A stretch of DNA of 24,077 nucleotides from Patescibacteria group bacterium UBA5194. Its GTDB lineage: Bacteria; Patescibacteriota; Gracilibacteria; BD1-5; UBA6164. The stretch lies in NCBI GenBank assembly GCA_002412935.1, contig DHWA01000054.1:56049-80125 (forward strand), written 5' to 3'. The notes under the pieces are model-generated. The model made no database searches, was not told the origin of the DNA, and saw only the letters and a list, made by a program, of their open reading frames with translations. The translations under genes were made by a program, and so were the position numbers. Shown piece by piece: positions 8,906 through 15,671 of this stretch; position 1 is the first letter of the stretch, and each line of letters starts with the position of its first letter.

Positions 8906-9631
8906 TTATTCTTTTTTAGATAATTTTTTCATAAAATATGTTCAGATTAGAACTCAGTTAAATTTGTGTTTGTATTTTTCTATGTCTTGTAAATTGGTAA
9001 TTCATGAGAATGCGAATAGTAGTTTATTGGCTAGGGAATATTTATATTTTTCTTGTAAATTAATATGAGAATTATTATCAATTTGCATATTTCATAGATT
9101 TCTGGAATTAATTGCGATTCAGAAATCAAGGGAATCGCTTAACTTTATTATTTCTTTTAAATCTTTTTCATTATCTATTTCCACAATTGGAAATATGTTT
9201 TTTTCTTGAGTATAATTTATAAGATTTATCAAATCTGACTTTTTTAGAATTCTTTTTATCAAAAGTAAAGCATCATATCAAAAATATGAAGCTCAATCAA
9301 TTTGATTTTTATCTATCACAAATTCTTTGAAAAAAATAGGTTTTTTATATCTTTTTTTAAATATTGTTCATCTATTTATATCTCAATTAAAGTATTTTTT
9401 ATCTACTAAATTCGATACTGCTTTGATTTTAGGGTTATTTCAATAAAAATCCAGTATAGTATCAATATTTTTATCTTGTGCAAGATTAGAAATACTTGGA
9501 GATTTTAATTTGATTTCTCATATTATTTGAGCATCTTTTTTTGTAAAGATTTTTTTAAATAAATCTTTGTTTGACTTAATTGATGCCAATTCTTTTGCCT
9601 TATTTTTTACGATCTCATCTAAAATTATCAT
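8906..9631 (-). CDS. trpC: Indole-3-glycerol phosphate synthase
   Basis: The 241-residue TIM barrel converts CdRP to indole-3-glycerol phosphate. Motifs are GEIKLKSPS (Glu39 and Lys41), FFKEFVID with catalytic Lys102 followed by the QI pair, GYDALLLI, PIVEID, INSRNL and the phosphate-binding AFSGI ... GVLIGTYFMKKL at the C-terminus. It is the first structural gene after the attenuator; its ATG lies about 20 bases after the terminator U tract. The order trpC-D-F-EG-B-A differs from the common E-G-D-C-F-B-A order. It is somewhat short for the family, and the N-terminal helix is abbreviated. Confidence 0.92.
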
Positions 9632-9651
9632 ATATATATAATTTAATAAAT

Positions 9652-9683
9652 AAAAAAAGCTGTTAATTTTAATAACAGCTTTT
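9652..9683 (-). terminator. Attenuator terminator upstream of trpC
   Basis: In the minus-strand RNA, AAAAGCUGUUA (9683-9673) pairs perfectly with UAACAGCUUUU (9665-9655) over a 7-nt loop, followed by more U to give a run of seven. This is a textbook intrinsic terminator placed between the leader peptide and trpC, where full-time termination would silence the operon, so it must be conditional. Its 5' arm overlaps a sequence complementary to the loop of the leader hairpin. Confidence 0.88.
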
Positions 9684-9746
9684 AATTTAGAATTTTTGTA
9701 AAATTTTATACAACAAAAACATAACTAAAACTGTTATTTTTAGTTA
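9671..9746 (-). promoter_or_regulatory. trp attenuator: leader hairpin and alternative antiterminator pairing
   Basis: Directly after the two Trp codons, UAACUAAAA (9746-9738) pairs with UUUUAGUUA (9730-9722), nine perfect pairs, leaving loop AUAACAG. The string AAUAACAG (9738-9731) is fully complementary to CUGUUAUU (9678-9671), which contains most of the terminator 5' arm, so loop-terminator pairing excludes the terminator. A ribosome stalled at UGG-UGG would cover the first arm, free AAUAACAG and favour antitermination; a ribosome moving on would let the terminator form. The pairings are visible in sequence; the switching logic follows the established Escherichia coli trp model and is inferred here. 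Confidence 0.8.
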
Positions 9747-9783
9747 TTAGCCACCAAGTAGTTGTAAATATTTTATTTTTCAT
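9706..9783 (-). CDS. trpL: trp leader peptide with tandem Trp codons
   Basis: A 25-residue open frame starts 17-20 bases after the predicted transcription start. It begins MKNKIFTTTWW, with TGG TGG at codons 10-11 (9756-9751), and continues LITKNNSFSYVFVV to a TAA. Tandem Trp codons in so short a frame, placed between a strong promoter and a U-tailed terminator in front of trp genes, are the signature of a regulatory leader peptide. It contains no TGA codon, so its reading does not depend on the altered code. It has no evident protein function; the act of translating it is the sensor for charged tRNA-Trp. Confidence 0.88.
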   Translation of the reverse strand: MKNKIFTTTWWLITKNNSFSYVFVV

Positions 9784-9807
9784 AGGTTTTATTGTTAAGT
9801 TAAAGTT

Positions 9808-9835
9808 AATATATGTTTTTTTGTAGTTTTGTCAA
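9808..9835 (-). promoter_or_regulatory. Sigma-70-type promoter of the trp operon
   Basis: On the minus strand, consensus TTGACA (9835-9830) is followed after 16 bases by TATATT (9813-9808). Transcription would begin near 9800, just upstream of the leader peptide ATG at 9783. I see no palindromic TrpR-type operator overlapping it. Confidence 0.75.
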
Positions 9836-9902
9836 AATAATTTTATTATTATATTTTTTTGACTTTTTTAAAATTTTTGATAAGATGTTTTCGTATCACC
9901 AC

Positions 9903-9950
9903 AAAAGAGGTTCCAAAAAGTGTCAGTGCTTTAGGACACCTCTTTTTTTT
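9903..9950. terminator. Hairpin at the 3' end of the NYN gene
   Basis: AAAAGAGGTTCC (9903-9914) pairs with GGACACCTCTTTT (9934-9946) with one bulged C, and the plus-strand side is followed by T residues. It overlaps the last codons and stop of the minus-strand NYN gene and would insulate it from the trp promoter. The minus-strand U tract is short (UUUU), so efficiency is uncertain. Confidence 0.4.
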
Positions 9951-10455
9951 GTCTTTTTTTATAGTCATAATAGGAGATTTTCTGTTTTATTTCTTTAAGT
10001 CATAGATTCATTCAGTATTGTTTTTTTATTTTATTATAAAGTGAAGAATATTTTCTACCTGGAAATAGAATTTTTGCTAATAATCATTTTTGTATCAGAT
10101 AATTCACAAGCTTTATATAATCTCAATCTCAGGTAACTAAAACTATTTTATCAAAATCTGGTTCTTCAATAATTCTTTTCATTATTTCAAAAACTATATC
10201 TACATCTACATTTCATTTCTTTTTTCATTTCAATTCACTTGAATGTTCTCTAAAGACTACGATAAATCAAGCTTTTTGAAGCTTACTATATAAATCTTGT
10301 TCTTCTTCTGATATAAATCAAATAAAATAATAAGCCTCTTCAATTTGGAACTTATCTTTTAGGTAGATTCTAAATTTCTTATAATCAATTTTCCAGTTTT
10401 CAGCACTAGTTCCTAGATGGAGATTTTGTCAGTCTATGAAGGCTATATTATTCAT
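9931..10455 (-). CDS. NYN-domain (LabA/DUF88-like) protein
   Basis: This 174-residue protein has the PIN-like NYN fold signatures: FIDGQNLHLG at the N-terminus (Asp8, Asn11), a middle GNVDVDIVFEIMKRI, then KIVLVTGDGDYIKLVNYL and ILFPGRKYSSLYNKI. These place several acidic residues in the predicted metal site, so it is a likely Mg-dependent nuclease or RNA-binding protein. The substrate is unknown. The C-terminal tail (from about residue 150) is lysine-rich and ends in KKRQKKEVS, suggesting nucleic-acid contact. It lies immediately upstream of the trp promoter on the same strand, and its 3' end coincides with a hairpin. No functional link to trp is implied. Confidence 0.88.
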
Positions 10456-10518
10456 GGGGATTTATTTTAGGAATATAATTTTAAACTTTAATTATGATAT
10501 ATAAAATAAGTTAAAATA

Positions 10519-10852
10519 CAATATAATTACTCTTTACTTTTGCTTCCAAAAGTAAAACAAAAGAATTTAAGGGACTTCGTTCCCTTAAAAATCCCTGAAG
10601 TGTTTCCAGGTTTCTGGGTTCATATCACAAATTAAGTTTGATTTTAAGTTAGAGTTTTACCTTTCAATTGATCACTTAGTAAAAATAAGAGAAAAATTAT
10701 TTTTTACTAAATACTAAAAACATTTAGAAATATGGGGTCTTAGGGGGTGAGATTCTAGTGACTACTTACAGAGAGCACAAAGCATTAATTCTGAATTTCG
10801 AAACCCCCTAAATCTTTTGCCTACTTTTGGATTCAAAAGTAGAACTAAATTG
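10519..10852 (-). repeat. MITE-like element, full copy B (inverted relative to A)
   Basis: The reverse complement matches copy A (4825-5150) from CAATTTAGTTCTACTTTTG at one end to GAGTAATTATATTG at the other. The terminal thirds are nearly identical and the centre diverged. Conserved parts are both end hairpins, CAGAATTAAT, AATTGAAAGGTAAAAC, GTGATATGAAC, CCTGGAAACACTTCAGGG and the TTAAGGGA/TCCCTTAA stem. The G-run/C-run pair here is TTAGGGGGT / ACCCCCTAA. It fills most of the 457-bp gap between the NYN and PrdX-like genes; I see no gene in that gap. Confidence 0.85.
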
Positions 10853-10912
10853 TTTTCTTATAAAAAATGCATTATATATCCTAAAAACTTGTTTGAGATG
10901 ACATTGTAGATT

Positions 10913-11386
10913 CTACAAATCTCAATATGTGAATTCAAATCATAGATGTTCTAAAAACCTTTCAACATCATCCATTTGAAGTACTATTGTATTGTCATTT
11001 TGAAGTGGGTGAAAACCTATCAAAACTCATTTTAAATTACTTTCAAATACTACTTTTATATCTTTATCTTTATTATTGATTAATGCAAAAGGACTTACAC
11101 TTCAAGGTCTTAAACATATTTTTTCCATCATAAGTTCTTCTTCTAGAAAGCTCATTTTAGAATCATCAAATATCTCTCTTATCTTATTTGTTTCAAGTTT
11201 TTTATCTTCTCATACGACAACCATATAAAAATTTGTTCACTTTTTGTTTCTTATAAGTAGACTTTTGACTCTTTGTCAGGGGATATCTATTCATTTACAA
11301 TCCAAAACAGAATGAACTGGTTGGTGTTCATAGTTTGTATAGTTTATATTTAAATCATTGAGTACTTCAAATACTTTGTTTTTCAT
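10913..11386 (-). CDS. PrdX/YbaK-like aminoacyl-tRNA deacylase (ProXp-ala type)
   Basis: A 157-residue single-domain editing protein. It shows the family progression HQPVHSV, the KSLLIRNKKGTNFYMVVV strand with the conserved Lys, LRPGSVSPFALIN and IGFHPLQNDNTIVL. These fit the PrdX/ProXp-ala subfamily best, whose members hydrolyse mischarged Ala-tRNA-Pro in trans; the broader YbaK class also clears Cys-tRNA-Pro. It is cytosolic. The gene lies 9 bp after the endonuclease gene on the same strand and is probably in that transcript, with no obvious functional link. Its start is preceded by AAACCT. Confidence 0.9.
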
Positions 11387-11395
11387 AGGTTTAAA

Positions 11396-11860
11396 TTATT
11401 TATCTTTAGCCATATCTATCAAAATTTGCCAATTTTCTTTATATTTTTGTAATTTCATTAAAGATTTTGAATCTCACCAATCTTTAATTTCATTTATAGG
11501 AATAATATAACATTCTCAATTATTTGTATTAATTCAAATTATTAAATCACAATCTTTTTCGCTATATTTATATTTTCTACTTTCTGCTTCTCTACTTATT
11601 TGTTGTCAACTACGAGTTCCTCCAGTGAAATTAATAGAGTTATTTCAAGTTCATTTTATTTGAATTCTTAAAAGTTTTTTTGCTCATCATATATCAACAA
11701 TGGCATCGTATTTTGCATTTGTTACATCAACTCTTGAGCAAGGAAATCATGCTTTAATTACTCTTCATACAGCTATCATTTCATCTGCATTTCAATTCAT
11801 GGTTCTAAATATTCAACTATCAATTCAAGTTAAATTTATTATCCAATTATTTTCTTCCAT
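11396..11860 (-). CDS. PD-(D/E)XK endonuclease, probable restriction enzyme
   Basis: This 154-residue protein resembles the small PD-(D/E)XK nucleases of the PDDEXK_5 (group I intron endonuclease-like) type. It has an N-terminal helix with Asp/Glu (NADEMIAVGRVIKAG), then KYDAIVDIGG with Asp52, and RIQIKGT (Gln67-x-Lys69) as the active-site half-motif, followed by GTRSGQQISREAESRKY and a C-terminal IIPINEI strand. It begins 14 bp after the cytosine methyltransferase stop on the same strand, so a type II restriction-modification pair is the natural reading. Most glycines are TGA. The alternative is an independent homing-type nuclease or an orphan. The recognition site cannot be deduced. Confidence 0.72.
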
Positions 11861-11874
11861 ATAATTTAGAAATA

Positions 11875-12822
11875 TTATATATAAAGTATTTTTTCGGCTA
11901 CTCTTTTTATAACTGGAACTGAGACACTATTCCCAGCTTGTTTATATAATTGTGAATCAGCTATATTGGGTAATATAAAATCTTTTGAATATCATTGAAT
12001 TAAAAATGCTTCTTTAGGGGTGATTTTCCTAATTCATTTTTTATCTAAAATAATAGGTACATTATGTCATCAAGTTCACATATTTGCAGTAAGAGTAGGG
12101 CATACTCATGATTTATTTTCTCTAACATATTGTCTTCTCCATTGATAAATTCTATCAAATCTATTTACATCATTTTTTATTCTATCAAATAAAGGTTTTC
12201 AATTATAATAATATTTTTCATCGACTTCATTTTCAAGTATTTCCCTAAAATTAATTTTTAATTCAATTTTCTCAGGAAAGTTGAATTTATCATACTTTTC
12301 TTTATCTCTGAATCAAACAATGTATATTCTTTCTCTATTTTGAGGTACATTTCAGTATTCCATACTATTCATTACTTTATGATGAATATAATATCATTCT
12401 TCTTTTAACATTTTTAACATCAATCTTAATGTTTCTCATTCTGCATGAGAGGCTAGATTTTTTACATTTTCTAAGAAAATTATAGGAGTTTTTTTCTCTT
12501 TTAAAATTCTGATTATGTCAAAAAATAAAGTTCATCTATGATCTTCAAATCATTTTTGATATCATGCAATTGAAAATGATTGACAAGGAAAACCTGCACA
12601 AAGTATATCATGGTCTGGAATACTTTTTTCATCTTGTAATGTGATGTCACTATTGAAATTTCAATTATCAAATAGCTTTGAGTTATGTTCTTTATAGTTT
12701 ATTTCATAAGTTTTTCTAGCATTTATATCTATTTCTGATGAAAAAACACATTCTCATCATAATTCAGAAAGTGCTTTATGAAATCATCAAACTCAGGCAA
12801 ACAAATCAATAAATTTAAACAT
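11875..12822 (-). CDS. DNA (cytosine-5) methyltransferase
   Basis: The 315-residue enzyme has all the ordered m5C methyltransferase motifs: I (IDLFAGVGGF, AdoMet site), IV (GFPCQSFS, nucleophile Cys80), VI (LENV, residues 117-120), VIII (QNRERIYIVGF) and, after the target-recognition region, IX (ITPKEAFLIQG) and X (YKQAGNSVSVPVI). It should protect the host site recognised by the adjacent nuclease. Nearly all motif glycines are TGA, so the enzyme cannot be made intact under the standard code. Two 7-bp direct repeats lie just upstream. The target sequence is unknown; the short recognition region suggests a 4-6 bp site. Confidence 0.95.
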
Positions 12823-12843
12823 ATTTTATTTAATTAAATTTTA

Positions 12844-12879
12844 TATACACTCAGTATACACTTTTTATAAAAAAGTAAA
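12844..12879 (-). promoter_or_regulatory. Candidate promoter/operator of the restriction-modification genes
   Basis: Upstream of the methyltransferase, GTGTATA occurs twice with an 11-bp period (12861-12855 and 12850-12844), the first overlapping a possible -10 TATACT; TTTACT 15 bases before it is a weak -35. Repeats one helical turn apart are compatible with a regulator site. No controller-protein gene is visible. Confidence 0.35.
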
Positions 12880-12885
12880 GTTTTT

Positions 12886-13977
12886 TTATATCAATTCATT
12901 CTCGATATTGATTTCTCAGTGTAAATCCTCCAACATCTTGATTTTTATTTGTTCATAACTTAAGTTTTGAGCTAGTAACCGTCACAATTTTGTTATCATC
13001 GATTCCATACTCATATCATGAGCTGGAATTGCTAGGTCATTTTCTTTTAAGTATTGTCAATTTTCATTTACTTGAAAACTTGCCACTCAACTTGGTGCTT
13101 GAGTAGTAACGACTATAGGAATTTTCTTTTCTTTTAGATATTCAAATGCTGGAAATAGATGAGAACTTGGGTCTCATGCTCAAAATGCTCTAAAAACAAA
13201 AGCTTTAATTCAATTATTTTCTACCAATGATTTAAATATATCTACTTGCATTCATGGAAATTCAGTTATTGAAGCTATATATTTTGTATCAAAATCCTTT
13301 TTTACTGATAATACTCTTGATTGTATAGCTAATGGCTTTGATTTTGATAAATAAGATACATGTTTTTTAAAAGCAGAATCATTAAGTCTAATAAATCGTC
13401 CTATTTGTCACAATGATCAAGTTTGAAATGAACTAAAAGGATCATAATCAAAATCTGTTCATTTTTTTACTCTAGTTCAGGAGATTATTTTAGATCAAAA
13501 GACAGCCATAACTCATTTGATTTCATTGTATCACCAAACAGAGATTCTTAATGCATTTTCTAGGTTTGTTACTGAATCAGTTCATAAGTAACCTAAAGGA
13601 ACTTGAGCTCAAGTAAGAATTATAGGTTTATTGATATTTTCAAATGCAAAAGACAATGCAGAAGATGTATATCACATAGTATTGGTTCCATGTAAGATTA
13701 TAAATGCATCAAAATCATCATATTTTTCTTCTATTTTTTCTATTAACATAGTCCAATTTTGAGGTTGCATATCAGAACTATCTATATTAAAAACTTCTTC
13801 AACAGCAGGTTTAATTTCTATATTCCAATTTAATTTTATAACATTTATAGAATCTTCCAATATAGACATAAAATTATTTGAATCAGATTTTGTATTTTGA
13901 CTTACTTTACTTTTTGCTACATTTCAAGCAATTGTTCATCAAGTAAATATAACTAAAATATTTTTTTGCATTGCCAT
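12886..13977 (-). CDS. L-asparaginase-family protein with Asp-to-Asn change in the catalytic motif
   Basis: A 363-residue protein of the asparaginase/GatD family without a signal peptide, so cytosolic. It has the first catalytic Thr (FTGGTIAG, Thr15), the second motif as HGTNTMGYTSSALSF (Thr98, Asn99), LTGAQVPLG, SGTRVKKG with the Lys of the triad near 171-172, and a C-terminal domain with FRAFGAGDP and VVTTQAPSG. The family normally has HGTDTM; here Asp is Asn (codon AAT), a change expected to lower or alter hydrolysis. The gene starts 21 bp after serS stops, suggesting one transcript. It may hydrolyse asparagine poorly, act on another amide, or be inactive. GatD is less likely because no GatE is adjacent. 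Confidence 0.85.
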
Positions 13978-13998
13978 ATATATTTTTTATATTATAAA

Positions 13999-15261
13999 CT
14001 AAATTTTCTCCTTCCCACCCATAAAAGGTTTTAAAATTTCTGGAATCATTACATCTCCATCTACTGTTTGATAATTTTCTATAATTGCAATTAGACATCT
14101 ACTTAGTGCTATAACTGTACCATTTAGAGTGTGAACATATTGAGGTTTTCAGTTTTCATCTCTGTATCTAATACCAAGTCTTCTTGATTGGTATTCTCAT
14201 ACATTACTACAACTTGTTACTTCTCTGTATTTTTCTTGTCCTGGCATCCAAGCTTCTAGATCATATTTTTTCATAGCTGGATTTCATAAATCTCCTGAAC
14301 AGATATTTAATTTTTGATAAGGAATTCAAAGTCCTTGCCGGATATCTTCTTCTATTTTTGTCATTTCATTATGCAATTTTTTACTATCTTCTGGCTTACA
14401 GAAACAAACCATTTCTACTTTATCAAATTGATGTCATCTCAAGATTCATTTCATATCTTTTCCAGCTGATCAAGCTTCTCTTCTAAAACAAGAAGAGTAT
14501 CCTACATATTTTATAGGGGAATCTAGATTTTCTATAATTTCTCAAGCATGATAAGAAGTAACAGGAACTTCGGCAGTTCAAACTAGATATAAATCATCGT
14601 CTCCTGGGTTTATTTTGTAAACTCAGTCTTCTCCAGCTGGTAAATATCAAGTACCAAACATTGCAGGTTCTCTAACTAATACAGGTGGTAAAACTGGCAT
14701 AAATCATCTACTTGCCAAAACTGAAATAGCATAATTTACAATCGCAAATTGTAAAAACACTAAATCTCATTTTAGGTACCAAAATCTTGCTCAACTTATT
14801 TCTGCTCATTTTTCTGTATCTATCCATCATTTTTGTTCTCCGATTTCATAATGAGTTTTCGGTTTGAAATCAAATTTTGTAGGTTCTAAAAATCTTCAAT
14901 CAACTGTATTTCCACTATCATCTGGTCAAATAGCAGCAGTTGAATCAAGAAAATTAGGCAATCTCCAAAGTATTGCATTATATTCTATTTCAAGTGATTT
15001 AATTTCTTCTCATAGAGATTTTTCTTTTTCTCACAAGGACTTCATTTCTGATAATTTTGATTCTTTTTCTTCTTTCCCAAGAGTTGGTATTAACTTAGAA
15101 AATACATTTTTCTTGTTTTTGATTTCATCTAATTCTTGATTTAACGTAATCATTTTTTTATCCATTTTCAAAAAAGCATCTAAATCAACTTTTAGATTTC
15201 TTTTTTTTATATTATCTTTCATTAGTTCAGGATTTTGTCTAACGAGTTTTAAGTCTACCAT
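13999..15261 (-). CDS. serS: Seryl-tRNA synthetase
   Basis: The 420-residue class II synthetase charges tRNA-Ser. It starts MVDLKLVRQNPELMKDNIKKR, then the long antiparallel coiled-coil arm (about residues 30-105) that grips the tRNA variable arm. The catalytic domain follows with LVGTAEVPVTSYHAGEI, motif 2 FRREAGSAGKDMKGILRGHQFDKVEM, and motif 3 LNGTVIALSRCLIAIIENYQ. Length is normal and no key residue is missing. It uses both GGN and TGA for glycine. It has its own consensus-like promoter and heads the serS-asparaginase unit. Confidence 0.97.
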
Positions 15262-15295
15262 AATGTTTTTAAAGTTAATAAATTATTATTCCCAA

Positions 15296-15323
15296 ATTAT
15301 AATTATAAAATATCTTTTTTCAA
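15296..15323 (-). promoter_or_regulatory. Promoter of serS
   Basis: On the minus strand TTGAAA (15323-15318), 16-base spacer, TATAAT (15301-15296), about 35 bases before the serS ATG. The -10 is a perfect consensus. The background is AT-rich, so chance matches are possible, but spacing and position fit. Confidence 0.6.
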
Positions 15324-15584
15324 ATTTAGTTTGGATATGTAAAAGAAGTAGTATAATAAATAGATTGAATAATCTTGTCAACTACAATTTCAAAAAATAT
15401 TTGATAAACAATAGTAAACACTTAAAATTATTTTTATTTAGAAAATAAAAAACATCTCATTTAATATCTTTCGCTTGGGAGAGTGATAAAAATAAAGAAA
15501 TGAATATGAAATAAAAAAAGAGAGATAGAATAAAACAAATTTTACTTTTCTAACAATAATAATATGCAAAATAACACAAAAAAC
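15324..15584. other. AT-rich intergenic stretch without a gene
   Basis: Between the divergently transcribed serS and pilin genes. I see no open frame with TGA = Gly that has recognisable sequence, no tRNA-like fold and no strong hairpin. The pilin promoter should lie here, but no match stands out from the AT background. Confidence 0.5.
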
Positions 15585-15671
15585 AACTGTCATTGCGAGA
15601 GTAACGAAGCAATCCAGAAAACTTGAAATAACATAGTGAATGGATTGCTTCATAAAAATTCGCAATGACAA
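15585..15671. repeat. CATTGCGAG repeat (family 2), full copy at the 5' end of the pilin gene
   Basis: AACTGTCATTGCGAG, ACGAAGCAATCCAGAAAA, a centre GAAATAACATAGTGAATGG, then GATTGCTTCAT and TTCGCAATGACA. It is a near match of the 8812-8897 copy, including the centre. Its right half is translated: the ATG in its centre at 15639 is the only in-frame start of the pilin frame after the TAG at 15633. Confidence 0.9.

Noticed and set aside
9700..9930. T-box riboswitch for trp control
   Set aside because: No T-box consensus (AGGGUGGNACCGCG) or specifier loop is seen; the leader peptide with tandem UGG explains the terminator.
9813..9998. 61-residue plus-strand open frame upstream of trp
   Set aside because: Phe-rich low complexity crossing the trp promoter, a hairpin and the end of the NYN gene; no start signal or recognisable content.
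4825..10852. CRISPR array or insertion sequence
   Set aside because: The repeats are not regularly spaced with short spacers, and no transposase frame (also with TGA = Gly) is present in or near the copies.
15438..15671. 77-residue minus-strand open frame before the pilin gene
   Set aside because: Much of it is translation of the CATTGCGAG palindrome (for example SFLDCFVTLAMT); such phantom frames are typical of this repeat.
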